The notes beneath the pieces were generated by a model. The model did not search any database. It saw nothing but the letters and a program-made list of their open reading frames with translations, and was not told the DNA's origin. The position numbers and the translations under genes are program-made. A stretch of 64,000 nucleotides of DNA from Acinetobacter brisouisimilis (GTDB lineage Bacteria > Pseudomonadota > Gammaproteobacteria > Pseudomonadales > Moraxellaceae): NCBI RefSeq assembly GCF_000368265.1, contig NZ_KB851219.1:2164484-2228483 (forward strand), given 5' to 3'. Shown here in pieces: positions 17,607 to 27,347 of the stretch; position 1 is the first letter of the stretch; each line of letters opens with the position of its first letter.

Positions 17607-18395
17607 ATGAACAATATGCAATGGCTCGATGAAGTAAAATTTAACGAACAAGGTCTCATTCCTGCGATTGCACAGCATCATCATACTGGACGAATCTTGA
17701 TGGTGGCATGGATGAACCGTGAATCGCTGGCGCTGACTGCTGAGAAAAAACAGGCGGTCTATTTTTCCCGTTCACGTCAAAAACTGTGGCACAAAGGTGA
17801 AGAGTCTGGGCACTTCCAGACCGTACATGAAATTCGCCTCGACTGCGATGCCGACGTGATTGTGCTGCAAATTGAACAACATGGTGGCATTGCCTGCCAT
17901 ACAGGTCGCGAGTCGTGTTTCTACCGAAAACTGACTGAAAATGGTTGGGAAATTGTCGATGCACAGCTCAAAGACCCGAGCGAGATCTATCACAATACCG
18001 CTTCTAGCAATCCGCATACCCTTGCCATGTCCGCTTCAAATGCACAGGCGGAAAGCATCGAAGTGCTCGATTACCTCGGTAAAATGATGATTGAGCGTAA
18101 AGCAGCCGACCCTGAAAGTTCTTATGTGGCGAAGCTGTATCACAAAGGTCTGAACAAGATTTTAGAAAAAGTCGGCGAAGAAAGCATTGAAACCATCATT
18201 GCTGCCAAAGACTATGCCAGCCATGCTAGTGAAGACAACAAGAATGACTTGATCTATGAAGTGGCCGACTTGTGGTTCCATAGCATCGTGATGCTCGGTT
18301 ATTTTGATATTGACCCGCAAATCGTGCTGAATGAACTGGCACGCCGTCAAGGTCTGTCAGGACTGGTTGAAAAAGCAAATCGTGCAGCCCACTAA
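17607..18395 (+). CDS. hisI: bifunctional phosphoribosyl-AMP cyclohydrolase / phosphoribosyl-ATP pyrophosphatase
   Basis: Fused HisI-HisE enzyme for the second and third steps of histidine biosynthesis. The N-terminal cyclohydrolase (about 1-125) has [17 protein letters not shown] and [11 protein letters not shown] with the zinc and magnesium ligands. The C-terminal pyrophosphatase (about 150-262) has [15 protein letters not shown] and [13 protein letters not shown], the metal-binding helices. It stands apart from other his genes here. GGTGA precedes the ATG. The end overlaps the next gene's longest frame by 65 bases; the two could be co-transcribed. Confidence 0.95.
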   Translation: MNNMQWLDEVKFNEQGLIPAIAQHHHTGRILMVAWMNRESLALTAEKKQAVYFSRSRQKLWHKGEESGHFQTVHEIRLDCDADVIVLQIEQHGGIACHTGRESCFYRKLTENGWEIVDAQLKDPSEIYHNTASSNPHTLAMSASNAQAESIEVLDYLGKMMIERKAADPESSYVAKLYHKGLNKILEKVGEESIETIIAAKDYASHASEDNKNDLIYEVADLWFHSIVMLGYFDIDPQIVLNELARRQGLSGLVEKANRAAH

Positions 18396-19884
18396 ACCAA
18401 CTGCCGAACAGCAGATCGCCATTGAGCATGCGCTCCGTGGCGAATCGTTCAAAGTGGTGGCCTACGCGGGTACGGGTAAAACTACCACCCTGCAAATGAT
18501 TAGTGCTGCCATGCCTGAACGGCGTGGCATGTATCTGGCATTTAACAAAGCCATTGCCAGTGAAGCCCAACAGAAATTTCACCGCAATGTCGACAGCCGC
18601 ACCTTTCACTCGCTTGCCTATCGCAGTGTGCCACGCAATATTACCGACAAATTGCGTCTGCCACGTCTGAGTCCGAGTTTTCTTGCCAAAGAATATCGGC
18701 TTGAACCCATTACCCTACGCCGTTTGATGGGGGGACGTTACGAAAAATATGCACTGATGCCAAGTCGCCTTGCGAGTATCGTAGTCAATGCTGTGGGCTA
18801 CTTTTGTGCCACCAGTTCGCAATATCCTGCTCCACGGCATATTCAGGTGCCGAGCTGGCTGCATCCCGATGATGCAACTGCCCTGCAACAGCATTTATAC
18901 CCTGCACTGGAGCGCCGCTGGTTGGATTCGGTGAATCCACAACATCAGGCAGGCATTGGGCACGATATCTATCTCAAACTGTGGGCACTATCTGAACCAT
19001 ATATTCCCGCAGACTATATTTTATTTGATGAAGCTCAAGATGCCGACCCGCTCATGCTCGGGATTTTGCTACAACAGAAAAATACTCAAGTAATTTATGT
19101 CGGTGATGCCCATCAACAGATTTACGCATGGCGTGGCGCAGTCAATGCCATGCAAAAGCTGCCACTGACAGAGTCACGCCTGACCACTTCATTTCGTTTT
19201 GGCGAACCGATTGCCGAGGTTGCCAACAGCTTGCTCGGTGGACTGAAAGAAACCGTTCCGTTGCATGGCAACCCTGAACGTAAATCCTCAGTATTTAACA
19301 AGCCACATACCAAAAAGCGTGATGCGATTTTATGTCGTACCAACGCACGTGCCATGGAATTGCTTCTGGCAGGTCTGGTCAGTGGTGAGAGAGTCAGTTT
19401 GCAGGCCGATCATGCTCGCCTGAACCGCTTTATTGATGCCGCGAGCATTTTAAAACAGGGCAAACGCGTCACTGATGTGCCTGAACTGGCATGGTTTAAT
19501 TCATGGCATGATGTGCATGAATACTGCGAAACCAATGAAGGCAGTGATATTAAACCTCTCGTCAAACTGGTCGATGATCATGGGACTGCGCCACTCAAAC
19601 GCGCTTTGGAAAAAATCACTCCGATTCAGGAAGCGGACTATGTGATTTCTACCGCCCACAAAGCCAAAGGCTTGGAATGGGATCGGGTACATCTGGAAGA
19701 TGACTATCAATTTAAGCTCAATGCACATGATCATAAAATCAGTGATGAAGAATTGCGTTTACTTTATGTGGCATGTACCCGTGCCAAAGTCAGTCTAAAT
19801 ATCCATTATATTTATGATCTAATCCAACAACTTAAACAGAAAACTCCGTTTAAGCCACAGACACTTACGCCCACTTCACTGTAG
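18331..19884 (+). CDS. small UvrD/FBH1-like superfamily 1 DNA helicase
   Basis: ATP-dependent SF1A helicase core. Motifs in order: Walker A AGTGKTTT (46-53), FHSLAYRS (motif Ia), Walker [10 protein letters not shown], motif [20 protein letters not shown], motif [15 protein letters not shown] and motif [13 protein letters not shown]. At 517 aa it is shorter than UvrD/Rep (about 670-720) and lacks most of the 2B region; the layout resembles the eukaryotic FBH1 helicase without the F-box. The start is uncertain: ATG 18331 lies inside hisIE in another frame, while GTG 18382 is also possible; no later start is compatible with Walker A. Probable role in DNA repair or recombination control. Confidence 0.85.
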   Translation: MNWHAVKVCQDWLKKQIVQPTKPTAEQQIAIEHALRGESFKVVAYAGTGKTTTLQMISAAMPERRGMYLAFNKAIASEAQQKFHRNVDSRTFHSLAYRSVPRNITDKLRLPRLSPSFLAKEYRLEPITLRRLMGGRYEKYALMPSRLASIVVNAVGYFCATSSQYPAPRHIQVPSWLHPDDATALQQHLYPALERRWLDSVNPQHQAGIGHDIYLKLWALSEPYIPADYILFDEAQDADPLMLGILLQQKNTQVIYVGDAHQQIYAWRGAVNAMQKLPLTESRLTTSFRFGEPIAEVANSLLGGLKETVPLHGNPERKSSVFNKPHTKKRDAILCRTNARAMELLLAGLVSGERVSLQADHARLNRFIDAASILKQGKRVTDVPELAWFNSWHDVHEYCETNEGSDIKPLVKLVDDHGTAPLKRALEKITPIQEADYVISTAHKAKGLEWDRVHLEDDYQFKLNAHDHKISDEELRLLYVACTRAKVSLNIHYIYDLIQQLKQKTPFKPQTLTPTSL

Positions 19885-20200
19885 ATGCGATTGGCTACAA
19901 GTAAGTAACAAATTTATAAAACATAAAAATTATAATCAGAATAGGCATTTACAGGACAAACGGCGCAACAGCCTTAAAAAGGGCTAGTTTTAGCAGTCAA
20001 AAAATGTAGAATAATCTTGTACTTAATTTATTTCAGCACATATTTTACCCATCTAACCCAGTCGGTCTCTCGGTTACAGCCTAGTAGAGCGCACTTCGGC
20101 TTTTAAAAATTGAATATTGGAATGCTCTTTGCACACCTCTGATTTTTAAAAGAAACATAACTTTAGGTCATGACCTAATTGACAACTTAGGGATTCAAGT
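19885..20200 (+). promoter_or_regulatory. upstream region of the mrp operon with two inverted repeats
   Basis: 316 bases without a gene. It holds a perfect 16-bp palindrome TTAGGTCATGACCTAA (20163-20178) that ends 22 bases before the mrpA start, and a pair of 11-base inverted arms CTTTTAAAAAT (20100-20110) and ATTTTTAAAAG (20142-20152) 31 bases apart. A weak GC hairpin around 19967-19981 may end the helicase transcript. The palindrome is close enough to the start codon to work as an operator or as an mRNA element. No -35/-10 pair is convincing. Confidence 0.55.
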
Positions 20201-23026
20201 GTGTTAGCCATTATCATACTGTTACCTCTGCTTTTCGGCACAGGACTGGTTTCGTGTTTATCACACGCACCACGCCGCCTCAACATGCTCGCCGCTATAA
20301 GTATTAGCTTAAGTTGTTTCGGGCTTTTGCTCAGTCAGTCAAATTCAATTTTTCATGGTGCAACCCTGTTACAAACCTGGGCTTGGCTCCCTGAAATTGG
20401 CATTAATTTCAGTTTTCGCCTCGATGCTTTGGGCTTGTTGTTTGGCTTGCTTATCAGTGGAATTGGAACCCTGATTTTTATTTATGCCTATTATTATTTA
20501 GGTGAAAAAAACTCTCTGAGTAAACTGTATGGCTTGCTGATGCTGTTTATGGCAGCCATGCTCGGTATTTCCCTGTCCAACAACCTGATCATCTTACTGG
20601 TGTTTTGGGAACTGACCAGTATTTCCTCATTTTTACTGGTGGCGTACTGGCATCGCTATGAAGCCGCACAGCGCGGTTCACGCATGGCACTGATCATTAC
20701 AGGTATGGGTGGGCTGGCGATGCTCGGCGGCTTTATGCTGCTTGGGCAAATGGCAGGTAGTTTTCAGCTGGATCAGATTTTGGCGCTGGGTTCAACTTTG
20801 CAAACGCAGCCGTTATTTGTTCCTGCGCTATTGTTGATTTTACTGGGTGCATTTACCAAAAGCGCACAGTTCCCATTTCATTTTTGGCTCCCCAATGCGA
20901 TGGCAGCCCCAACGCCTGTTTCAGCCTATTTACACTCGGCGACCATGGTCAAAGCAGGGATTTTTCTGGTGGCGCGCCTACTGCAGATTTTTGTCGGGTT
21001 TAGCTTGTTTCACAATTTAGTCACCATTGTCGGGCTTATTACCTTTGCACTCGGTGCATTTTTTGCGATTTTTAAAGAAGACCTTAAAGGCTTACTGGCT
21101 TACTCAACCATCAGCCATCTAGGGCTGATTATGTGTCTGCTTGGGCTGGGTTCACCGCTTGCAGTTGCAGCTGCAATTTTCCATATTTTAAATCATGCAA
21201 CCTTTAAGGCTGCCTTGTTTATGATCGCAGGAATTATTGATCATGAAACAGGTACGCGCAGCCTGAAGAAACTGCAAGGGATCTGGTACTTACTGCCGTT
21301 CACAGGCACGCTGACCATGATTACCGCTTCTGCCATGGCAGGTGTGCCATTCACCAATGGTTTTTTATCCAAAGAAATGTTCTTTACTGAACTGGTCAGC
21401 CATCTGTCTGGTTTTAGCCTCATTTTAGGCGTTGCAGTTGCCACATTGGCAGGGATTTTTGCGGTTGCCTACTCGTTCCGTCTGGTGCATGGGGTGTTTT
21501 TCGATGGCGAAATCGGCGAACAGATTCCCAATCCTCATGCACATGAACCTGCACTTGGTATGCGTGGCCCGATTATTTTACTGGCCAGTCTGTGCATTTT
21601 AGTGGGCATCTTCCCAGCATTTTTTGCTGAAACACTGGTCAATCAGGTGACTCGGGCATCATTACAGCTCAATGAATTTCACAGCGTGCATTTAGCGATT
21701 TGGCATGGGGTCAATTTACCCCTACTCATGAGTATGGTGGCGCTGGTCGGCGGCTCGGTCTTTTATCTGCATTTAAGTCGTGGGGCACTGATCCGTCATA
21801 TTGACATCGAAGATTATCTACGCAAGCTGCAAGGCAAACTGATTTTTGAATACCTCATGCAGCAGGTTGTTTATGTTGGGCGTGCGGTCAAGCTCAAAAC
21901 CGAAACAGGTAAGCTGCAACATTATTTGTTCTGGATCATCAGTTTTAGTATTGTCATGCTGCTCATTCCATTGTGCAGCCAACCACTGCGTACAGGTACG
22001 CATCTCCTCACTCAGGCACCGTGGATTGCCATCATGCTCTGGCTACTGTTGTTTAGTGCCTGCTGGATGATGCTGTGGTTTCATCATGAACGGATCAAGG
22101 CTGTCTTGATTAGTGGCGCAGTCGGTCTGGTGGTGACTCTGGTGTTCGTCGCGCTGTCGGCACCTGATTTGGCACTGACTCAAATTACAGTCGATGTCGT
22201 GACCACCGTACTGCTGTTAATGAGTTTGTCACTATTACCTCAACTGACTCCCTATGAATCGACTCAAACCCAACGCTGGCGCGATGCAATTTTAGCGATT
22301 GTCGCAGGTGGAGGTGTCGGTTGGATCAGCTGGCTGATTCTGACCCGAGATCATGATTCAATTTCATGGTTTTTTGTGCAGCAGTCCTTACCACTGGGCG
22401 GCGGCTCAAATATTGTTAACGTAATTCTGGTCGATTTTCGTGGTTTCGATACCTTCGGTGAAATTACGGTACTGGGTATTGCTGCACTTGGCACATTATC
22501 ACTTATGGATGGGATGCGTACGCACGGCACCACCATTACCCAAGGACTGAGCTACCGTTTTAACCCATCTCCACTGTTGGTACGGACGACTGCATCATGG
22601 GTGCTGCCTATCGCATTAGTGGTCAGTCTGTATATTTTCATGCGTGGGCATAACCTCCCTGGGGGTGGCTTTATTGCAGGTTTAATCACGGCAATGGCAT
22701 TGATTATTCAATATATTGCCCTAGGTCAAGATCATGCCGAACAACTGCTCAAAGTCAAATCTGGACGACTGTATGAAATCTGGATTGGCACAGGTCTAAG
22801 TATTGCAGGCATAACAGGCGTACTGGCATGGCTCTGGTCACGTCCTTTTTTGACCAGTGCTCATGTGTATGTATATCTGCCTATCCTTGGCAAACTGCAT
22901 TTGGCGTCAGCGGCACTGTTTGATTTAGGCGTGTACCTGACTGTTGTCGGTGCCACCATGCTGATGATTTCAGTCTTGGGTGACTCAAGACATACCAACA
23001 TTTCAGGCCCTATCCCAAAGGAGTAA
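20201..23026 (+). CDS. mrpA: Mrp Na+/H+ antiporter subunit A/B fusion
   Basis: Largest subunit of the multi-protein Mrp (Mnh/Pha) cation/proton antiporter in the inner membrane, related to NuoL of complex I. The first two thirds are NuoL-like, with about 14 or more helices and the proton path segments (FWELTSISSFLLV, TKSAQFPFHFWLPNAM, SATMVKAG). A short MrpA-specific domain (LSAPDLALTQITVD, near 650) follows. From about residue 790 the sequence is MrpB-like (FMRGHNLPGGGFIAGL). Length 941 aa matches fused MrpAB of gammaproteobacteria. It starts at a GTG with AGGGA nine bases upstream. The first gene of mrpAB-C-D-E-F-G. The operon likely supports Na+ and alkali tolerance. Confidence 0.95.
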   Translation: MLAIIILLPLLFGTGLVSCLSHAPRRLNMLAAISISLSCFGLLLSQSNSIFHGATLLQTWAWLPEIGINFSFRLDALGLLFGLLISGIGTLIFIYAYYYLGEKNSLSKLYGLLMLFMAAMLGISLSNNLIILLVFWELTSISSFLLVAYWHRYEAAQRGSRMALIITGMGGLAMLGGFMLLGQMAGSFQLDQILALGSTLQTQPLFVPALLLILLGAFTKSAQFPFHFWLPNAMAAPTPVSAYLHSATMVKAGIFLVARLLQIFVGFSLFHNLVTIVGLITFALGAFFAIFKEDLKGLLAYSTISHLGLIMCLLGLGSPLAVAAAIFHILNHATFKAALFMIAGIIDHETGTRSLKKLQGIWYLLPFTGTLTMITASAMAGVPFTNGFLSKEMFFTELVSHLSGFSLILGVAVATLAGIFAVAYSFRLVHGVFFDGEIGEQIPNPHAHEPALGMRGPIILLASLCILVGIFPAFFAETLVNQVTRASLQLNEFHSVHLAIWHGVNLPLLMSMVALVGGSVFYLHLSRGALIRHIDIEDYLRKLQGKLIFEYLMQQVVYVGRAVKLKTETGKLQHYLFWIISFSIVMLLIPLCSQPLRTGTHLLTQAPWIAIMLWLLLFSACWMMLWFHHERIKAVLISGAVGLVVTLVFVALSAPDLALTQITVDVVTTVLLLMSLSLLPQLTPYESTQTQRWRDAILAIVAGGGVGWISWLILTRDHDSISWFFVQQSLPLGGGSNIVNVILVDFRGFDTFGEITVLGIAALGTLSLMDGMRTHGTTITQGLSYRFNPSPLLVRTTASWVLPIALVVSLYIFMRGHNLPGGGFIAGLITAMALIIQYIALGQDHAEQLLKVKSGRLYEIWIGTGLSIAGITGVLAWLWSRPFLTSAHVYVYLPILGKLHLASAALFDLGVYLTVVGATMLMISVLGDSRHTNISGPIPKE

Positions 23027-23030
23027 GACA

Positions 23031-23402
23031 ATGATTAGCTTAGAATTACTGTTAGCTTCAGGAATAGGACTACTGGTTGCAACAGGTGTGTATTTATTGC
23101 TACGGGCACGTACCTTCCCCGTGGTGCTGGGTCTTGCCATGATTGGCTATGCCGTGAACCTGTTTTTATTTGCCACAGGTCGGATTCAGGTCAATGCACC
23201 TGCAATCTTAACCAGAACTACACATGTAACAGACCCCTTACCTCAAGCACTGGTACTCACCGCAATTGTGATTGGTTTTGCCACAACTGCATTTATTGTG
23301 CAATTGGCGCTGCGCAGTCGCTATGAGTCAGGGACGGATCATGTCGATTCCAAAGAAATTACCGAGTTACCTGATGACCCGAGTGAGGATAAAGCATCAT
23401 GA
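23031..23402 (+). CDS. mrpC: Mrp Na+/H+ antiporter subunit C
   Basis: NuoK-like small membrane subunit of the Mrp antiporter. Three hydrophobic helices are visible in 123 residues, with LAMIGYAVNLFLFATGR and the NAPAILT...TDPLPQALVLTAIVIGFATTA-type block typical of MrpC (I quote it here in parts only). AAAGGAG is eight bases before the ATG at 23031; a longer frame from 22980 would lie inside mrpA. It overlaps mrpD by four bases. The C-terminal 25 residues are acidic and soluble. Confidence 0.94.
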   Translation: MISLELLLASGIGLLVATGVYLLLRARTFPVVLGLAMIGYAVNLFLFATGRIQVNAPAILTRTTHVTDPLPQALVLTAIVIGFATTAFIVQLALRSRYESGTDHVDSKEITELPDDPSEDKAS

Positions 23403-25219
23403 TGACATGGTTTGATTTTTGGCAACAACATACGCCTATTTTAAGTATTCTCATTCCTGCATTTACAGGCTTTATTCTGCTGCTTTTAGGCAACCCTGGT
23501 GCGGGGCAACTGGCGAAAGATCATCGTCAAACATGGCGACGTGGGCTCAGTATTGTAGCGACTGCTTTAGGCTTCATCACAGCAATCAGCTATTTTGTGC
23601 ATGCAAGTTCAGGGCAAATCAGTGTCTATCAACTCAGCGAATGGTCAGCACCGTTTGGTATTGTCCTCGTGCTAGATCGACTTTCGGCATTTATGCTGCT
23701 CCTGACCTATACGCTTGCACTACCAATTATTGCGTATGCCAGTCAGGGTTGGGATGCTCGCGGGCGCTATTTTCACGCACTGTTCCAGTTTTTATTGATG
23801 GGGTTATGCGGTGCGTTTCTAACTGCCGACTTATTTAACCTGTTTGTATTTTTTGAAATCCTGCTGATGGCATCTTATGTTTTGCTGATTCATGGGCAAG
23901 GCAAGGCACGCTTTCAATTGGGTATTCACTACGTGGTGATTAACCTGCTCGCCAGTGCCCTATTTTTGATTGGGCTTGGGCTGATTTATGCCAGTGTTGG
24001 CAGTCTAAACATGGCAGATGTAGCGCGTTTATTTCCAACACTTGCCCCCGATCAGGCAGCATTGGCTCAGGCAGGTGGCTATCTTTTATTTACTGTGTTT
24101 GCGATTAAGGCCGCGGTTTTGCCTTTGGGCTTTTGGTTGCCTAAAACCTATGCGGTTGCCAGCACCCCTGTCGCTGCAATTTTCACTGTGATGACCAAAG
24201 TCGGCTTATACGCAATTTTGCGGGTCAACTCGGTGATTTTCCTCAATGACCATGATCACTCCCTGTTTGATATCTTGTTAATTTTAGGATTACTCAGTTC
24301 ACTGTATGGTGTGATTGGTGCGATTGGTGCCTTGCGGTTACGGCGTTTTGTCGGCTTTATGATTTTATCATCGCTGGGTACGATCTGTATTGCGATTGGC
24401 TTACACCGTACAGAAGCATGGGCGGCAGGCTTATATTATCTGTTTCATAGCACAATCATTGGTGCAGCATTTTATTTACTCTGTGGCTGGATTACGGCGC
24501 AGCGCGGTGAATTTAAAGACCACCTGAAAGTTGCTCCGCGCATGAAACAGGAAAAGCTGCTGTCGATCTACTTTTTTATTATTGCATTGATGATGGCAGG
24601 CTTACCGCCATTTAGCGGTTTTTTGGGTAAGGTGTTTATTTTACATGCTGTTCAGCAACACCCATGGCAACTTGAGATTATTGCAGGCATTTTGGTGGTG
24701 AGCTTACTCAGTATTGTGGCGTTTATTCGTGTCGGCTTTATTTTATTTTGGCAATCGAGCGAACCTGAAGATAATCCAGAAACTCAAGCTTATCGAAATT
24801 ATCAAGCACTGCCTGCAATTGCGCCCAAAGGCAATGCGATGGCGCTGTATCTGCTATTGCTAATATTGGTGGCATACGTTGCTGCGGCACAACCTGTACA
24901 ACGTTATTTAAGTGCAGCCAGCCTACAACTGGAGCAACAAAGTCTTTATCAACAGCATATTTTGCAACGTGATCAAGATGGGCAATATATCAGCACTCAA
25001 CCCTTTGATCCTGAATATATTCCCGAAACCAAATATGGCGGTGAAAATCCCGATGCTAACGCCCATCTGATTCCTGCCATCATTCACCCGAATACGCTGC
25101 ATGGCGAACATATTTCACCTTACAAGCAACAACAGATTCATGACCAGCTGAACAATCTTCATGATGTACCCGACACACCTGATCATGAACAACTGAAACT
25201 ACAGTCTGTGGAGCGCTAA
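23399..25219 (+). CDS. mrpD: Mrp Na+/H+ antiporter subunit D
   Basis: NuoM/NuoN-like proton-pumping subunit of the Mrp antiporter. About 14 helices are seen up to residue 510, including FNLFVFFEILLMASYVLL and KAAVLPLGFWLPKTYA with the conserved Glu and Lys of the proton path. The C-terminal 95 residues are a soluble, Gln/His/Asp-rich tail (HEQLKLQSVER end), longer than in the Bacillus protein (about 490 aa). Length 606 aa fits gammaproteobacterial MrpD. The start overlaps mrpC (ATGA); either of two adjacent ATGs can serve. Confidence 0.94.
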   Translation: MMTWFDFWQQHTPILSILIPAFTGFILLLLGNPGAGQLAKDHRQTWRRGLSIVATALGFITAISYFVHASSGQISVYQLSEWSAPFGIVLVLDRLSAFMLLLTYTLALPIIAYASQGWDARGRYFHALFQFLLMGLCGAFLTADLFNLFVFFEILLMASYVLLIHGQGKARFQLGIHYVVINLLASALFLIGLGLIYASVGSLNMADVARLFPTLAPDQAALAQAGGYLLFTVFAIKAAVLPLGFWLPKTYAVASTPVAAIFTVMTKVGLYAILRVNSVIFLNDHDHSLFDILLILGLLSSLYGVIGAIGALRLRRFVGFMILSSLGTICIAIGLHRTEAWAAGLYYLFHSTIIGAAFYLLCGWITAQRGEFKDHLKVAPRMKQEKLLSIYFFIIALMMAGLPPFSGFLGKVFILHAVQQHPWQLEIIAGILVVSLLSIVAFIRVGFILFWQSSEPEDNPETQAYRNYQALPAIAPKGNAMALYLLLLILVAYVAAAQPVQRYLSAASLQLEQQSLYQQHILQRDQDGQYISTQPFDPEYIPETKYGGENPDANAHLIPAIIHPNTLHGEHISPYKQQQIHDQLNNLHDVPDTPDHEQLKLQSVER

Positions 25220-25221
25220 GC

Positions 25222-25743
25222 ATGACAAAACTCCCTTGGATCGACCGTTGCTTGCCCCACCCTTTTGTTTCGGTTATGGTCGGGCTATCTTGGCTCATGC
25301 TGTCGCATAGTTTGGATGCTTCAGACCTACTCATGGCAGCACTACTGGCAGTATTGATTCCCAAACTGCTACAGCATTTTATTACTCACACTCCCCATAT
25401 TGACTCGAAGCAAGCTATTCGACTGTTTTTTGTGGTGCTTTACGATGTCATTGTCGCCAATTTTGTGGTGGCAAAACTGGTACTGGGTTCAACCGAAAAA
25501 CTGCAACCCAAATGGTTCCGTGTTCCGCTCGACTCTCAACATGAACAGGTCAATTCTTTACTGGCAATGATTATTACCACAACACCCGGTACAGTCAGCG
25601 CAGGGATCGATCAGGAACGTGGGGACATTTTGGTACATGCACTCAGTTGCAGCGACCCACAAGCTGAAATTGATCAGATCAAACAGCGCTATGAAGAGCC
25701 TTTACTGAAAATTTTCCATGCCAAACAAGGAGAAACACCATGA
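25222..25743 (+). CDS. mrpE: Mrp Na+/H+ antiporter subunit E
   Basis: Accessory membrane subunit of the Mrp antiporter, unlike complex I subunits. Two N-terminal hydrophobic helices are followed by a soluble domain with the family's MIITTTPGTVSAGIDQERGD-like block (quoted in part) and LVHALSCSDP. Length 173 aa is usual. GGAG precedes the ATG, which stands two bases after the mrpD stop. It overlaps mrpF by four bases. Confidence 0.93.
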   Translation: MTKLPWIDRCLPHPFVSVMVGLSWLMLSHSLDASDLLMAALLAVLIPKLLQHFITHTPHIDSKQAIRLFFVVLYDVIVANFVVAKLVLGSTEKLQPKWFRVPLDSQHEQVNSLLAMIITTTPGTVSAGIDQERGDILVHALSCSDPQAEIDQIKQRYEEPLLKIFHAKQGETP

Positions 25744-26015
25744 TGATTTTGCCGTATGTATTAGGCATCTGCTTAATCATGATCTGTATTTCCATGTTGT
25801 TATGTCTGGTACGTTTGGTATTTGGCCCTTCGATTGTTGACCGCCTGTTGGCGCTAGATACCCTGTTTCTCAATGCCACAGGTCTTGTGATCGTGCTGGG
25901 TGTGTACTGGACAACCACGCAACTATTTGAAGGCGCACTTCTGATTGCAATGCTGGGTTTTGTGTCGACTGTTGCTTTGGCACGTTACTTCACCACAGGT
26001 CATGTGATCGACTAA
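25740..26015 (+). CDS. mrpF: Mrp Na+/H+ antiporter subunit F
   Basis: Small three-helix membrane subunit of the Mrp antiporter, 91 aa. It contains the conserved GPSIVDRLLALDTL segment with the membrane-embedded Asp residues, and ends GFVSTVALARYFTTGHVID. GGAG stands close before the ATG. The start overlaps the mrpE stop, and mrpG follows after 15 bases. Confidence 0.93.
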   Translation: MMILPYVLGICLIMICISMLLCLVRLVFGPSIVDRLLALDTLFLNATGLVIVLGVYWTTTQLFEGALLIAMLGFVSTVALARYFTTGHVID

Positions 26016-26030
26016 GCAGGAGAATCAAAC

Positions 26031-26438
26031 ATGCAATTATTGATGGAAATCTTGGTGTCGTTTTTCTTACTGGTTGGTAGTTTTTTTATGTTAGTGGGCG
26101 GTATTGGCATGATTCGCCTACCCGATTTATTTACCCGTTTACATGCACCTACAAAATCCAGTACGCTCGGTTTGGGAAGCTTTCTGATAGCAGCCATGAT
26201 TTACTGGGCGTTTCAGGGACATTTTGGTTTTGCCGAATTGCTCATTACCTTATTGGCATTTATTACTGCGCCTGTATCTGCAAATTTAATGGCACAGGCA
26301 GCACTGCATTTAAAGCTACGCTCTTTAAGTGGCGATGTCCCTGAGGCGATAGAACGCCCTTTGCCTTGGGATCGTTACCGTTTGCAGCGTCAGGCGCAAA
26401 AGCGTGAAAAACGCTTTAACAAGACACCTGATGAATAA
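26031..26438 (+). CDS. mrpG: Mrp Na+/H+ antiporter subunit G
   Basis: Last subunit of the Mrp antiporter. Three hydrophobic helices lie in residues 1-100, with GGIGMIRLPDLFTRLHAPTK, the hallmark of MrpG/PhaG. A basic soluble tail of about 35 residues follows. Length 135 aa is normal. CAGGAG precedes the ATG. No convincing terminator follows; the next gene has its own promoter 300 bases downstream. Confidence 0.93.
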   Translation: MQLLMEILVSFFLLVGSFFMLVGGIGMIRLPDLFTRLHAPTKSSTLGLGSFLIAAMIYWAFQGHFGFAELLITLLAFITAPVSANLMAQAALHLKLRSLSGDVPEAIERPLPWDRYRLQRQAQKREKRFNKTPDE

Positions 26439-26741
26439 GCTTCTTTTATCACTGTTAATACTCTCTTTGTCTTGCTGATGGAGAGAATACATCCTTTTGA
26501 ATCTAAGTCACGATTAAAGTAGAGTAAGATTTGGGGCTTTCCTGCGAGATATTAATCTCCTGAAAACAAAATTTTACAAGGAAAATACTATAAGTTCTCG
26601 CATCATAGTGCGTTAAAAATGACAGAAGTTAAATCGAAGAATCTATACTAGAGGTCTTGATAGGACACCTATGGACGTGGATAAGAGACTTATATTCAAT
26701 AAAAACCATTATAAGCCTTAACTTGTAGGTTAAGATTTTCC
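26439..26741 (+). other. gene-free stretch between mrpG and the MerR promoter
   Basis: About 300 bases with no frame longer than a few dozen codons. Composition changes along it from the mrp level towards the much AT-richer DNA of the next two genes. A loose CTCTC...GAGAG pair follows mrpG (about 26460-26485) without a T-run. I see no repeat, tRNA or gene remnant. Confidence 0.5.
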
Positions 26742-26772
26742 TTGCGGTTAGAGTAAACTCCAATCTTAGAAT
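26742..26772 (+). promoter_or_regulatory. MerR-type promoter with 19-bp spacer and dyad
   Basis: A -35 TTGCGG (26742-26747) and a -10 TAGAAT (26767-26772) are 19 bases apart, the long spacer expected of MerR-activated promoters. The spacer holds an inverted repeat, TTAGAGT (26748-26754) and ACTCCAA (26757-26763), like the CTTAGAGT-ACTCTAAG operators of AdhR/NmlR-type MerR proteins. A merR gene is second in the transcript, so autoregulation with the SRPBCC gene is likely. Confidence 0.8.
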
Positions 26773-26809
26773 CACTGTCTTATTTAATTAGTAATAGAGA
26801 CATTATTTT

Positions 26810-27325
26810 ATGAAAGCAGTTTTTATTATCATTGCATTGTTTTTTCTATTCATATTTAGACATAAAAGAATCGAAACAAAGATTGTTATAAATCAACCAA
26901 TAGATCATGTTTGGCAACTATTCACATGTGCTTCATCTTATCCAGAATGGAATACTTTATTTAGTTTTGATAAATTTCCAACACATGTAGGCCAAAGAAT
27001 TATTGTAGATTTATATGATGAAAACAAAAATGTGAAATTTCAAATGCAACCAGAAGTAAAAGAACTTGAAGAATACTATCTAGAATGGGAAGGTAAATTC
27101 TATATAAATGGATTATTTAATGGTAGACATCAATTTGTTTTTACTAAAATTGATGCTAATAAGACTCAATTAATTCAGGCTGAAGATTTTAATGGGTTAC
27201 TTGTACCTATTTTAAATTATTTTGTGATTCAACCTACACAATTAAGCTTTAAGAGAATGAATGAATCATTCAAAGAATATATTGAAAATCATAATCTTAA
27301 AAAAGATACTATCAAAATATCTTAG
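26810..27325 (+). CDS. SRPBCC-fold (START/polyketide-cyclase-like) protein
   Basis: 171-residue protein with one N-terminal hydrophobic helix (about 3-17), then a lipid- or ligand-binding SRPBCC domain (IDHVWQLFTCASSYPEWNTL, the typical W-x-x-(F/L)-x-x...Y-P-x-W-N start). The hydrophobic helix may be a membrane anchor or uncleaved signal. The coding sequence is clearly AT-richer, with many AAA/AAT/TTA codons, than the flanking mrp and infB genes, which suggests horizontal acquisition. It is probably co-transcribed with the MerR regulator 22 bases downstream, under a MerR-type promoter. The ligand is unknown. Confidence 0.8.
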   Translation: MKAVFIIIALFFLFIFRHKRIETKIVINQPIDHVWQLFTCASSYPEWNTLFSFDKFPTHVGQRIIVDLYDENKNVKFQMQPEVKELEEYYLEWEGKFYINGLFNGRHQFVFTKIDANKTQLIQAEDFNGLLVPILNYFVIQPTQLSFKRMNESFKEYIENHNLKKDTIKIS

Positions 27326-27347
27326 ATAAAACAATAAAGGTAATTGA

